Assembly (NCBI RefSeq): GCF_030295425.1
Contig: NZ_AP027081.1
Location: 1,426,001-1,490,000, forward strand
Direction of reading: 5' to 3'
Origin: Mesoterricola sediminis
GTDB lineage: Bacteria; Acidobacteriota; Holophagae; Holophagales; Holophagaceae
Length of the DNA stretch: 64,000 nt
Part shown: positions 21,521 through 29,503 of the stretch, in pieces
Layout of the letters: each line of letters opens with the position of its first letter
How positions within the stretch are numbered: position 1 is the stretch's first letter
Notes under the pieces: generated by a model
Databases searched by the model: none
Seen by the model: only the letters and a program-made list of their open reading frames with translations
Told to the model about the DNA's origin: nothing
Position numbers and translations under genes: made by a program

Positions 21521-21542
21521 GCCCACGGATCAGACCGTGGGC
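21521..21542 (+). terminator. Stem-loop without T-tract
   Basis: GCCCACGG and CCGTGGGC form a perfect 8-bp stem around a 6-nt loop, 12 bp after the stop at 21508. There is no following T run, so it may be a weak terminator, a processing site or an mRNA stabiliser. Confidence 0.35.
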
Positions 21543-21562
21543 CAAACACCATGGAGGTTTGT

Positions 21563-21691
21563 ATGAAAGCCAGCGTAATCAGCGCCACCGTTGCCGGCGC
21601 CGCCCTCAGAAGACCGGGTTTCTGGGCCCGGTTGTGGCTCATCTTCTCATTCCCGTTCCGCTACGTCCTGACCGGGGAAATCCGCCTGTAG
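21563..21691 (+). CDS. Small basic membrane-associated protein
   Basis: A 42-residue frame from ATG 21563 behind TGGAGGTTTGT. It is rich in aromatic and basic residues (RRPGFWARLWLIFSFPFRYV) and may be an amphipathic membrane peptide. No family is recognised. Confidence 0.4.
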   Translation: MKASVISATVAGAALRRPGFWARLWLIFSFPFRYVLTGEIRL

Positions 21692-21692
21692 G

Positions 21693-21938
21693 TCAAGGGA
21701 GAAGCCCTTTGATTCTCGTCTGGAGGAACGTAATGACCCGCCCACACCTGGAGCACACAGCGACGGCGACAGGGACCGACATGGTGGGGATTAGCCCGCT
21801 ATTGCCTTGCTCCACAAGGGGTATGGACGCTGGTTCATCGACCACGTCCCAGTGCGTGTTCGCACACCCAGGGCAGGGCCCTGCGTGGGCTACGACGTGC
21901 TCCTGGATGCGCTGGATTTTCTCCTGGCTCATGGGCAT
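21693..21938 (-). CDS. Zinc-ribbon hypothetical protein
   Basis: An 81-residue protein from ATG 21938, preceded by ACAGGAGGCGGCC. CPGCANTHW and CSRCGRVIT form a two-knuckle zinc ribbon separated by about 35 residues. It is transcribed against the rightward operon, in the gap before the antirepressor gene. A similar CPxC...CxxCG arrangement is common in small phage proteins of unknown role. Confidence 0.6.
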   Translation of the reverse strand: MPMSQEKIQRIQEHVVAHAGPCPGCANTHWDVVDEPASIPLVEQGNSGLIPTMSVPVAVAVCSRCGRVITFLQTRIKGLLP

Positions 21939-22039
21939 GGCCGCCTCCTGTTTGGTTGGTTGGGCCAAGGCTACCAGGAATCCCCTCTCCAAGAACAACA
22001 ACGCCCCACTGGAATGGGGCGGTCACTGAAAGGAATTGC

Positions 22040-22837
22040 ATGGACATCCAGAGTATCAATACCTTCAGTTTCGGCGTCAACCCCATCCGTGTGATCGTGC
22101 GGGAAGGTGACCCCTGGTTCGTGGCCTCCGACGTGTGTGCGGTGCTGGATCACGGCAACCCGAGGCAGGTCATCTCCCGCCTGGACGAGGATGAAAAGGG
22201 TGTCCACATTATGGACACCCTTGGCGGTCGTCAGCAGATGGCCATCATCAGCGAATCGGGCCTCTACTCCCTGGTGCTGACCAGCCGGAAGCCCGAAGCC
22301 AGGACCTTCAAGAAGTGGGTCACCTCGGACGTTCTCCCCACCATCAGGCGCACCGGGGCCTATTCCATCCAGGGCGGCTTCCAGGTCCCCCAGACGCTCC
22401 CGGAGGCCCTGCGGCTGGCGGCGGACCTGGAGGAGAAGCGCTACGCGCTGGCGTGCAAGGTCGAGTCCCAAGCCGAAGAAATCCAGGTTTTGGAGCCGAA
22501 AGCTGCGGCGGCTGATGCCATCACCCGCGCGGATGACAGCCTCTCCATGTCCGAGGCCGCCAAGACCTTGGGGATCGGGCGGCAGCGCCTCTTCGACAAG
22601 ATGCGGGCCTGGGGGTGGATCATCCCGGGCAGCGGCGACCCTACGCCCTACCAGGTCCAGATCGACCGGGGGAACGTCACCGTCCGGGTGATCCACTACG
22701 AGGACCAGCATGGCCGGGACAGGATCTACCCCAAGATCCTCATCACCGGCAAGGGCCTGATCGCGCTCCACAAGAAGCTGGCCCAGGAGCGCGGCGCGTT
22801 CATGATCAGGCCTCAGCATCAGCGGGAGGCCTCGTGA
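22040..22837 (+). CDS. ant: Phage antirepressor (BRO-N + KilAC)
   Basis: A 265-residue protein from ATG 22040 (AAAGGAATTGC upstream). Residues about 8-105 form a BRO-N domain: PIRVIVREGDPWFVASDVCA, GNPRQVISRLDEDEKGV, SESGLYSLVLTSRKPEA, FKKWVTSDVLPTIRRTGAYS. Residues about 150-260 are a KilAC domain (SMSEAAKTLGIGRQRLFDKM). P22-type Ant proteins with this architecture bind and inactivate repressors. It may offer a second route to induction beside the ImmA-type protease. Confidence 0.9.
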   Translation: MDIQSINTFSFGVNPIRVIVREGDPWFVASDVCAVLDHGNPRQVISRLDEDEKGVHIMDTLGGRQQMAIISESGLYSLVLTSRKPEARTFKKWVTSDVLPTIRRTGAYSIQGGFQVPQTLPEALRLAADLEEKRYALACKVESQAEEIQVLEPKAAAADAITRADDSLSMSEAAKTLGIGRQRLFDKMRAWGWIIPGSGDPTPYQVQIDRGNVTVRVIHYEDQHGRDRIYPKILITGKGLIALHKKLAQERGAFMIRPQHQREAS

Positions 22838-22989
22838 GGGCCCCCCTGATCACCGTCTCAATCTGGATCCCCATCTCCCTCCTCATCCAGATCAACCGCG
22901 ATGCCCGCGACAGGGGCATGTCCCGCGATGCCTGGATCAAGGCGGCGCTTGAGGCGCAGTTCGAGGCGCCCGTGGAGGCTGCGTCATGA
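22834..22989 (+). CDS. Ribbon-helix-helix-like small protein
   Basis: A 51-residue protein from GTG 22834, overlapping the antirepressor stop (GTGA). LITVSIWIPISLLIQINRDA then GMSRDAWIKAALEAQF resembles an Arc/CopG ribbon-helix-helix: a strand, a first helix, a turn with G-x-S-R-D and a second helix. It is probably a small DNA-binding regulator. Confidence 0.6.
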   Translation: MRAPLITVSIWIPISLLIQINRDARDRGMSRDAWIKAALEAQFEAPVEAAS

Positions 22990-23165
22990 GGCACGATGCC
23001 AAGGCCTGCCGTGGACGGGCCACCTCGGAGCAAATCCGCGTCAGCCTGGGTCTCCTCACGCCCCAGGAACGCAAGGCCATGGAAGAGGCCGAGCGCAAGC
23101 GGCAGATGGCCCAGGCCAAGGAAGCCGCGAAAGGGGCGCCGCTACTTCTGGAGGGGCTGGAATGA
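22986..23165 (+). CDS. Small charged hypothetical protein
   Basis: A 59-residue basic, helical protein (ATSEQIRVSLGLLTPQERKA). ATGA overlaps on both sides tie it to the ribbon-helix-helix and RusA-like genes. No family is recognised. Confidence 0.5.
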   Translation: MRHDAKACRGRATSEQIRVSLGLLTPQERKAMEEAERKRQMAQAKEAAKGAPLLLEGLE

Positions 23166-23521
23166 CCTGGACCCTCACCATCCAGCGGGCCACGCCCAGC
23201 CAGAACGAGTTCGCGTTCTCGCACTGGCGGGAAGGGCACCGCTCCAAGAAACTCTGGGCGGGCCTCATCCGGGGCGCCAAGGGCTTCCTGTCCATCCCCC
23301 GCGCCTCCGGGAAACGACGCCTCACCGTCGAACGCCACGGCCACAAGGCCCTGGACATCCCCAACCTCATCGGGGGCGCCAAGGGCATCGTGGACAACCT
23401 CGTCCAGCTCCGCTTGCTCGTGGACGATACCCCCGAATTGCTCGAAATCACCGGCCTTAATGTCGCCCTCAAGCGGGGCGAGAAACCCTACACCGTCCTG
23501 ATTCTGGAGGATTGCCAATGA
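23162..23521 (+). CDS. rusA: RusA-like Holliday junction resolvase
   Basis: A 119-residue protein from ATG 23162. The RusA pattern of acidic residues is present: ALDIPNLIGGAKGIVDNLVQ followed by LLVDDTPELLEI, corresponding to the D-x-x-N-x(6)-D-x-L...DD active site. It cuts four-way junctions formed in replication and recombination, which suits the neighbouring helicase, primase and NinB genes. The N terminus is divergent, so substrate preference is uncertain. Confidence 0.7.
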   Translation: MTWTLTIQRATPSQNEFAFSHWREGHRSKKLWAGLIRGAKGFLSIPRASGKRRLTVERHGHKALDIPNLIGGAKGIVDNLVQLRLLVDDTPELLEITGLNVALKRGEKPYTVLILEDCQ

Positions 23522-23730
23522 AGATCGAATGTTCTCTTTTCAGACTCGAAATTGATTTCGTATTTCGTCCCAATCAGAAACAGGACAGATTTCGGAAAAT
23601 GTTTCTTGGAGCGGTTGCAGAAGCGATTCAATCTGCCCTTCAAAATTATCCATTTGTGCCTTCGCAACCCTCTCCTGCGAGGCCGGATCAAGGCACTTCC
23701 TCATCTCCGAAACCTGATGTTCAAGGATGA
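23518..23730 (+). CDS. Hypothetical protein, antisense-overlapped
   Basis: A 70-residue frame with GGAGG before ATG 23518 and ATGA overlaps to both neighbours, which favours a real operon member. It begins MKIECSLFRLEIDFVFRPNQ and ends in a low-complexity Pro/Ser tail. The opposite strand over 23540-23791 also reads as a plausible protein. Confidence 0.45.
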   Translation: MKIECSLFRLEIDFVFRPNQKQDRFRKMFLGAVAEAIQSALQNYPFVPSQPSPARPDQGTSSSPKPDVQG

Positions 23731-23791
23731 GGATTTTTACCATGGAACCCACGAGAACCTTTACCAAGGCTTCTAGCTGCGCCTCTCCCAT
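23540..23791 (-). CDS. Hypothetical protein on the opposing strand
   Basis: An 83-residue frame from ATG 23791 with AAAGGAG upstream. Its sequence is well balanced and helical (GEAQLEALVKVLVGSMVKIL, then DNFEGQIESLLQPLQETFSE), more protein-like than the plus-strand frame it overlaps. GC is lower here than around it. One of the two strands may be non-coding. Confidence 0.45.
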   Translation of the reverse strand: MGEAQLEALVKVLVGSMVKILILEHQVSEMRKCLDPASQERVAKAQMDNFEGQIESLLQPLQETFSEICPVSDWDEIRNQFRV

Positions 23792-23990
23792 TGGGAAACT
23801 CCTTTGCTGGTTTGACCGACATGGTAGTCAAATCAGGAGAACAGCCCAAGCTATTTCCAGGGTATCCCGGCGCCTCCTGCTCAACCTAGGAATCCTGCGC
23901 GTCAAGCCCTGGGATGACCCCCGCCGGTCCCCGGAGGATCGTCAGGCCTGGCGCGATGCCGAGCCCAAGTCCATGCGGAGGTCGGCATGA
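23727..23990 (+). CDS. Hypothetical basic protein
   Basis: An 87-residue basic frame coupled by ATGA to both the preceding frame and the ParB-like gene. A second start, ATG 23742, has GGATGAGGATTTTTACC upstream. No domain is recognised (CWFDRHGSQIRRTAQAISRV). Confidence 0.5.
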   Translation: MRIFTMEPTRTFTKASSCASPIGKLLCWFDRHGSQIRRTAQAISRVSRRLLLNLGILRVKPWDDPRRSPEDRQAWRDAEPKSMRRSA

Positions 23991-25084
23991 GCGTCTGCCA
24001 GATCCTCCTCAAGCACATCCGCCTGGACGGTGGCACCCAGGCCCGCGCCGCCGTGGACAGGGCTGCGATCGAGGAATACGCCGCCCTCTGGAAAGACGGG
24101 GCTCGTTTCCCGCCCATCGTGGTCTTCCAGGACCAGGACATCTACTGGCTGGCCGATGGGTTCCACCGCCACGCCGCCGCCGACAAGGCGGGGCTGAAGA
24201 AGATCCCCGCCGAGGTCAGGGTGGGGACCCTGCGGGATGCCCGGCTCTACGCCATCGGCGCGAATACCGCCCACGGCGTCAGGCGCACCAACGCGGACAA
24301 GCGGCTGGCCGTTTCCATGCTCCTGGATGACCCCGAGTGGTCGAAGTGGAGCAACCGGCAGATCTCGGAGATCACTGGGGTAAGTCATCATTTCGTCAAC
24401 AACATGAGAAACGAGAGGGTGGCAACCGTTGCCACACAGTCGTTCGGTTCCCAGCCCCCTGATGCCCCCGAGCACCCCCCTGTTCCGGCGCCCGAGCCGA
24501 CCCCCGCGCCTGCCCCTGGCCAGGCTCAGGAACCCGCTCAACCTGCCCCCGCCCCTGAGCCGCCCGATGAAGAAGACTGCCCCCCGGTGGACATGACCGC
24601 TCGGCCCGCGCCGGCTCCGCCCCCCGCCGACGAACGCCCCCGCGTGGCCCAGCTCGAACGGCTGCTCCAGGAGAGGGACGCTGAGATCAAGGACCTCCGG
24701 GAGCACCTGGGCGAGACCGCCGACATGCTGGCCGAGGCCCAGAAGGAAATCGAGCGGTGCCACGGGATCCTCAATGCCGACGATCGGATGGCAGCATGCG
24801 AGGCCAGCACAAGGACGAACTCCGAGCTGGCCCGGGTGATCCAGGTCCGCAACAACGGGCTGATGGTCGAGAACGCCCAGGTGATCGGCTTCGTGAAGTT
24901 CTGGCGCCGCAACTTCGACAGCCTCATGGCCCGGGTCCGGAAGGCCCTTGAGACCAAGGAGGGCGATGACCTGCGTGCCGCGATCCAGGACGCGCTATCC
25001 CGTGACGCCCGGAAGATCGAGGCCAAGAAGAAAGCCACGACTGAGGAAGAGGAATACAACCTGCTCTTCGGGGAGGCCTCGTGA
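23987..25084 (+). CDS. ParB/sulfiredoxin-fold N-terminal domain protein
   Basis: A 365-residue protein. Residues about 5-95 form a ParB-N domain: TQARAAVDRAAIEEYAALW, PPIVVFQDQDIYWLADGFHR, then AIGANTAHG. An HTH-like stretch follows (SNRQISEITGVSHHFVNNMR). Then come a Pro/Ala-rich linker (about 150-225) and a C-terminal coiled coil. ParB-fold phage proteins are DNA-binding, CTP-binding or nucleolytic. Its place just before helicase and primase genes suggests replication initiation. A ParA partner is not present. Confidence 0.75.
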   Translation: MSVCQILLKHIRLDGGTQARAAVDRAAIEEYAALWKDGARFPPIVVFQDQDIYWLADGFHRHAAADKAGLKKIPAEVRVGTLRDARLYAIGANTAHGVRRTNADKRLAVSMLLDDPEWSKWSNRQISEITGVSHHFVNNMRNERVATVATQSFGSQPPDAPEHPPVPAPEPTPAPAPGQAQEPAQPAPAPEPPDEEDCPPVDMTARPAPAPPPADERPRVAQLERLLQERDAEIKDLREHLGETADMLAEAQKEIERCHGILNADDRMAACEASTRTNSELARVIQVRNNGLMVENAQVIGFVKFWRRNFDSLMARVRKALETKEGDDLRAAIQDALSRDARKIEAKKKATTEEEEYNLLFGEAS

Positions 25085-26700
25085 GCCTCTTCCAAGGCAC
25101 GTTCCCAGAGTTGCGGGAATTCCAGGTTTCCGCCCACGAGGAGATCCGGCAGGCCGTGCGCGATGGCCACCGGATGATTCTCCTGATGGCCCCCACAGGG
25201 TCGGGCAAGACCATCCTGGGGTTCAACGTGGTCCGGGAGACCAACGGCAAGGGCAACCGGGCCGGTTTCGTCTGCGACCGCCGCGTGCTCATCTCTCAGA
25301 CCTCCAACGCCGCCAGGGACGTCGGGCTGGGGAACCACGGCATCATCCAGGCCAACAATCCGCTCCTGGACCTTTCCAGGCCCTTCCAGATCATGTCCTG
25401 CCAGACCCTCCGGAGGCGCGGCTGGCCCACGGACCTGGACGTGGTGATCGTGGACGAGGCCCACACCCTTTATGCCACGTGGGTTGACGAGCTTTCGGTG
25501 CCACCGAAGGCATGTCCGCGCTGCGGGAGGTCGGTTGTGACGGACCCAGGGCGGCCCAATTTCCCGCGCTGCGAGGACCGCACGGGTTGCCGCTGGAAAA
25601 TGCCGATCGTCATTGGCCTGAGCGCAACGCCGTTCACCAAGGGGCTCGGGACGGTCTTCACCAAGCTCATCAACGCGGCGACCATGGACCATCTCGTCCA
25701 GAAGGGCATTCTTGTCCCGCTCCGGATCTTCTCCTGCCGCCGTCCGAACATGGAAGGGGCGGAGGTCGGGAGCGACGGGGAGTGGACCGAACGGGCCCAG
25801 GAGAAGGCCGAAATGGTCCTGGTGGGAGACGTCATCACCGAATGGGCTAGGCTCGCCCAGGGCAAGAAGACCATCGCCTTCGGACCAACCATCCTCTACT
25901 GCGAGGAGTTGGCCAAGAAATTCAACGAGGCCGGGATCCCTGCCGGCGTGGTCTGCGCCGACACCCCCGACGATCTTCGACAGAAGCGGTTCGATGACTT
26001 CCACTGGGGTAGGCTCACAGTCCTCATCAGCGTGGATGCCCTGGCCAAAGGGTTCGACCAGCGGGACGTGGAAGTGGTCTGCGACTGCCGGCCTCTCCGG
26101 AAATCCCTGTCCACGGCTATCCAGATGTGGGGACGCGGCCTGCGGGCATCCATAGAGACAGGGAAGACCGAATGCCGCCTCCTCGACTTCTCGGGCAACA
26201 TCATCCGGTTCGCGGACGATTTCAGCCGGATCTACTACGAGGGCCTGGACAAGCTCGATGACGGCGAGCGGCTGGATCGCGAGGTCCGGGAGGACAAGGG
26301 CAAGGAACCCGCTACCTGCCCCAAGTGCGGCTATACCCCCATGGGCGGGAAGAAGTGTGTCGGATGCGGGTATGAGATCCCCAAGCCGGTGCTCCACGAA
26401 CACCTCCCTGGGGAGATGAAGGAAATCCGGCTCCAGGGCAAAAATGGGGCGGTCCTGGCCCCCGACGAGGCTCACATGTGGGCGCAGCTCTGCACCTACG
26501 CCAAGAGCCACGGGAAGGACAACAAGTGGGCCTTTGGCCATTTCATCGGGATCGTTGGGCACAAGCCGCCCCTGAATTTCCGCTTTGAGACGGCCCCCTT
26601 GATCCAGCCCACGCCCACAACCATGTCCAAGCTTCACAGCATGCGGATTGCCTACGCCAAGGCCAAGGCCAAGGGCGAGAAGTTGCAGGCCGCGTCATGA
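25081..26700 (+). CDS. DEAD/DEAH-box superfamily 2 helicase
   Basis: A 539-residue protein from GTG 25081, overlapping the ParB-like stop. Helicase motifs: Walker A MAPTGSGKT, motif II VDEAHT, motif III GLSATPF, motif VI QMWGRGLRAS. A Cys4 insert (CPRCGRS...CEDRTGC) lies between motifs II and III and a second zinc ribbon (CPKCGYTP...CVGCGYE) lies near residue 410. It is a phage replicative or recombinational helicase that probably works with the primase encoded next. Confidence 0.9.
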   Translation: MSLFQGTFPELREFQVSAHEEIRQAVRDGHRMILLMAPTGSGKTILGFNVVRETNGKGNRAGFVCDRRVLISQTSNAARDVGLGNHGIIQANNPLLDLSRPFQIMSCQTLRRRGWPTDLDVVIVDEAHTLYATWVDELSVPPKACPRCGRSVVTDPGRPNFPRCEDRTGCRWKMPIVIGLSATPFTKGLGTVFTKLINAATMDHLVQKGILVPLRIFSCRRPNMEGAEVGSDGEWTERAQEKAEMVLVGDVITEWARLAQGKKTIAFGPTILYCEELAKKFNEAGIPAGVVCADTPDDLRQKRFDDFHWGRLTVLISVDALAKGFDQRDVEVVCDCRPLRKSLSTAIQMWGRGLRASIETGKTECRLLDFSGNIIRFADDFSRIYYEGLDKLDDGERLDREVREDKGKEPATCPKCGYTPMGGKKCVGCGYEIPKPVLHEHLPGEMKEIRLQGKNGAVLAPDEAHMWAQLCTYAKSHGKDNKWAFGHFIGIVGHKPPLNFRFETAPLIQPTPTTMSKLHSMRIAYAKAKAKGEKLQAAS

Positions 26701-27647
26701 GCGCCCTCCCCAAAACCCGTGAGGCAGCCCAGGGCCACTGGATGCACATCCTGACGCATTTCGGGGTGTCCGATCGATTCCTTGTGGACAAACATGGGCC
26801 ATGCCCGATGTGCGGTGGGAAGGACCGGTACCGCTGGGACAACAAGGATGGGAGCGGGTCCTACTTCTGCTCATCCTGTGGTTCAGGGGATGGGTTCGCC
26901 CTTCTGGCCGCATACCGCCAGTGGGACATCTCCCGTGCTCTGGCCGAGGTCGAAAAGCTTATCGGCTGGGGGCCGCTGCGCCAGGACGTTGTCCGGCAGG
27001 AACGCACCGACGAACAGAAGCGGGACGCCCTCCGGAGGGTCTGGAGGGGCGGGAAATACGTCACGCCGGATACACCTGCCGGGATCTACCTCGCCTCCCG
27101 CTGCGGGGACCTGGCGGGGCTCACGGAAGACCTGCGGGCCCACCCAGGGATCCAGCACAGCGCGGAGGACAGGACCGTCTACCCGGCCCTCCTGGCGCTG
27201 ATGCGCTACCCCAACGGCAAGACGGCCTCGATCCACCGGACCTACCTCACCGAAGGCGGCAAAAAGGCCCCGGTTGAACCCGTCCGCAAGATCATGCCGG
27301 GGTTCCCACTGGAGGGGAGCTCCGTTCGGCTGGGACCCGTGGCCGAGAGGATGGGCATTGCCGAGGGCATCGAGACCGCGATCAGCGCCGGCCACATGGA
27401 CGGGTTGACCGTCTGGGCTGGTATCAGCGCCAACGGATTGGCCTCGTGGGTCCCCCCTGAAGGCGCACGGTCCATCGTGGTCTACGGGGACAACGACCCC
27501 AACTACACGGGGCAGAGCGCGGCCTACGCCCTGGCGAGGAGGCTCTGCCTCCAGCTGCACCTGGACGTGGAGGTGAGGATCCCCCCCGATGCTGCGACGG
27601 ATTGGAACGACGTGTGGGCGCAACAGGCGCTCGGGAGGGTGGGATGA
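26697..27647 (+). CDS. Zinc-ribbon/Toprim DNA primase
   Basis: A 316-residue protein. The N-terminal primase zinc ribbon is CPMCGGKDRYRWDNKDGSG and then CSSCGSGDGFALL. The Toprim domain at about residues 220-310 has GIAEGIETAISAG and SIVVYGDNDPNYTGQ (the D-x-D motif is D-N-D). It makes RNA primers for phage replication. No helicase motor is fused, which fits the separate helicase gene upstream. Coupled by ATGA on both sides. Confidence 0.88.
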   Translation: MSALPKTREAAQGHWMHILTHFGVSDRFLVDKHGPCPMCGGKDRYRWDNKDGSGSYFCSSCGSGDGFALLAAYRQWDISRALAEVEKLIGWGPLRQDVVRQERTDEQKRDALRRVWRGGKYVTPDTPAGIYLASRCGDLAGLTEDLRAHPGIQHSAEDRTVYPALLALMRYPNGKTASIHRTYLTEGGKKAPVEPVRKIMPGFPLEGSSVRLGPVAERMGIAEGIETAISAGHMDGLTVWAGISANGLASWVPPEGARSIVVYGDNDPNYTGQSAAYALARRLCLQLHLDVEVRIPPDAATDWNDVWAQQALGRVG

Positions 27648-27883
27648 CCCGGAAAGGTCGTAAGCCAACCTGGAAGATCCTGGACCGGGGAGACGTCCCA
27701 GACCCCACTCTGGAATTCGCCATGCTGACCTGCCTCGGGTGCGGCGCTGAGGCCGAGCTGCCCGTGGTGGGCCTGGCAATCGCCCAGATCCATCAGGGAC
27801 TCGTCTTCGACATCGGGCCTCATGCGGTGCCCAAGCGGATCCAATGCCGCCGCTGCCGGCGTTTCTACGAGACGGGGGAGTGA
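27644..27883 (+). CDS. Zinc-ribbon small protein
   Basis: A 79-residue protein from ATG 27644. CLGCGAEAEL and CRRCRRFYE form a zinc ribbon; the spacer includes a short helix (GLAIAQIHQGLVFD). Function is unknown; it lies between the primase and a winged-helix-like gene, so a replication role is possible. Confidence 0.6.
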   Translation: MTRKGRKPTWKILDRGDVPDPTLEFAMLTCLGCGAEAELPVVGLAIAQIHQGLVFDIGPHAVPKRIQCRRCRRFYETGE

Positions 27884-28266
27884 TGTACGGGAAGCACTTT
27901 TCCTCCATGTACGGAGGGTCCATGTATGGCTCTGGGCCTGTGGTCTTCGCCGTCTGGGGCTACGTGATCGCTAACACTGTGGACTCCAGGGTGGAGCTGA
28001 ACCCGCGGCCCTTGGCCGGGATCATCGGGACTACCCCCGAGGAGATCGAGAAGGCCATCGAATTCCTCTGCCGTCCCGACCCTGAAAGCCGGAATACCGA
28101 GCGCGAAGGCCGCCGGCTGGTCCAGGAAGGCCGCTTCCAGTATTTCGTGGTCAGCCACGCCATCTACAGGTCCATGCGGGACGAGGAGGAGCGCAGGGCC
28201 TACAACGCGAGGAAGCAGCGCGAGCACCGGGAGAAGAAGAAAAACGCCCCCGAATGTCAAACATAA
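27883..28266 (+). CDS. Phage replication-region protein, winged-helix-like
   Basis: A 127-residue protein from ATG 27883 (TGATG overlap). It opens MYGKHFSSMYGGSMYGSGPV and has VELNPRPLAGIIGTTPEEIE, a helix-turn-helix typical of small replication proteins that end in a basic helix (RKQREHREKKKNAPE). It resembles phage proteins annotated as replication or regulatory, without a proven function. Confidence 0.6.
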   Translation: MYGKHFSSMYGGSMYGSGPVVFAVWGYVIANTVDSRVELNPRPLAGIIGTTPEEIEKAIEFLCRPDPESRNTEREGRRLVQEGRFQYFVVSHAIYRSMRDEEERRAYNARKQREHREKKKNAPECQT

Positions 28267-28374
28267 CAGTCAAACGTGGTCAAGCGTAGTCAGCACATAC
28301 AGAAGCAGAAACAGAAACAGAACTGTACGTCATCACCGAAACGTTAAAGAACCCATCCATGAGGAACCTGTACG
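28267..28374. other. Short intergenic stretch with imperfect direct repeats
   Basis: It holds three near-repeats starting GTCA (GTCAAACGTG, GTCAAGCGTA, GTCAGCACAT) and a CAGAAG/CAGAAA run. It is more AT-rich than its surroundings and is the only gap within the rightward replication operon. No promoter or terminator is clear. Iteron-like repeats next to replication genes could mark an origin, but the evidence is thin. Confidence 0.3.
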
Positions 28375-28629
28375 ATGGTAGGAACAACGGATAGCCCCCT
28401 GAGCCGGGAAGACCTGGAGCCCGGAATGGAAATCCGGGGCCGGAACCCCAGGACCGGGACCTGCGGCGTGCGGCGGATCGTCACCCTGGCCGGGAACCGA
28501 ATCAAATACCGCTGCGTCTCGTTCGATCAGGGCGACATCCGGGCCACCCGGCAGCGGCTCTACACCACCTCCGTGGACGATTTCCTCGCCTGGGCGATCC
28601 GGGACGTGACCGAGGAGCCGGCATGCTGA
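28375..28629 (+). CDS. Hypothetical protein
   Basis: An 84-residue protein from ATG 28375. After LEPGMEIRGRNPRTG it reads as an SH3-like or small beta domain (GVRRIVTLAGNRIKYRC). No family is recognised. It overlaps the next gene by 7 bp. Confidence 0.55.
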   Translation: MVGTTDSPLSREDLEPGMEIRGRNPRTGTCGVRRIVTLAGNRIKYRCVSFDQGDIRATRQRLYTTSVDDFLAWAIRDVTEEPAC

Positions 28630-29087
28630 CCCTCGCCACCGTCAACCTCCACGGAACGGACGTCCTGATCCTGAAGGACGAGGGCCCCATCTCTGGGACG
28701 ATCGAGTTCATCCCCGTCATCGCCCCCGACGCCCCCTGGACCCCCGAGGCCTACACCGCGGCCAGGGGCATCGCCGACGTCTGGAAGGCCTCCAGGATGA
28801 CCCCCCCGGCTCCCCAGAAAATCACCGGAGGCCAGATCGAGGCCCACGCGTTCCCCCAGACCCCCTTCGAGATGCTCTACCAACCCGGCACGCCGGGCTC
28901 CAGCCGGTCCCAGGTGGCGCCGTTCACCCCGGCCCCCCATCCCTGCACCCCCCGCACCCCGTTAAGGGCCAGGATCGCTGAGATCATGTTTCAACCTCTA
29001 CACCGGGGATGGTGGGTCTTTGCGGCCATCCTGTACGTTGCCTCCCACGCCCTCCTCGTGTTCGCTGCCATCGGGGGGCGGCCATGA
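28623..29087 (+). CDS. Hypothetical protein with C-terminal membrane helix
   Basis: A 154-residue protein. The N-terminal third is beta-rich (LATVNLHGTDVLILKDEGPI), the middle is Pro-rich, and the last 30 residues form one transmembrane helix (WWVFAAILYVASHALLVFAA). It overlaps NinB by ATGA. No family is recognised. Confidence 0.55.
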   Translation: MLTLATVNLHGTDVLILKDEGPISGTIEFIPVIAPDAPWTPEAYTAARGIADVWKASRMTPPAPQKITGGQIEAHAFPQTPFEMLYQPGTPGSSRSQVAPFTPAPHPCTPRTPLRARIAEIMFQPLHRGWWVFAAILYVASHALLVFAAIGGRP

Positions 29088-29503
29088 GCCAAGCCATGAA
29101 GCCCCGGACCTGGGTCCTCGACGGCGAAAAAGCAACCGCGTCCCTCTGGCAATTCCTCAAGGCCAACGCCAAGGCAATGGCCCTGGAAGGGAAACCCCTG
29201 ACCTGCACGGTCGCCCCCTACAGGAGCAAGCGCAGCATCCAGGCCAACGCCTACTACTGGGGTGTCACCCTCAAGCAGATCTCAGAGCAAGCCTGGGTCG
29301 AGAACCGCCAGTTCACCCCCGAGGTCTGGCATGAGTATTTCAAAGACACCTTCGCCCCCCGCATGGACAAGCCCTTCGGCGGATCCTTCGCCCTGGGGAC
29401 CCACGACATGAGCGTCGAGGAGTTCCACGCCTTCACCTGCGAGGTGGAAAGGTTCGCGGCCCAGCACCTGGGCGTCGTTTTCATTGAGGAGAGAATCGCA
29501 TGA
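29084..29503 (+). CDS. ninB: NinB-family recombination protein
   Basis: A 139-residue protein from ATG 29084. The NinB signature is KRSIQANAYYWGVTLKQISE, followed by FTPEVWHEYFKDTF and MSVEEFHAFTCEVERFAAQH. Lambda NinB (Orf) binds single-stranded DNA and SSB and helps load annealing protein in the RecFOR step. It complements the ERF and YqaJ pair carried on the left arm. Length matches the family. Confidence 0.88.
   Translation: MSQAMKPRTWVLDGEKATASLWQFLKANAKAMALEGKPLTCTVAPYRSKRSIQANAYYWGVTLKQISEQAWVENRQFTPEVWHEYFKDTFAPRMDKPFGGSFALGTHDMSVEEFHAFTCEVERFAAQHLGVVFIEERIA

Noticed and set aside
23987-25084. ParB as part of a plasmid-type ParAB partition system
   Set aside because: No ParA ATPase or parS-like repeats were seen; the gene sits within a replication operon of an integrated phage.
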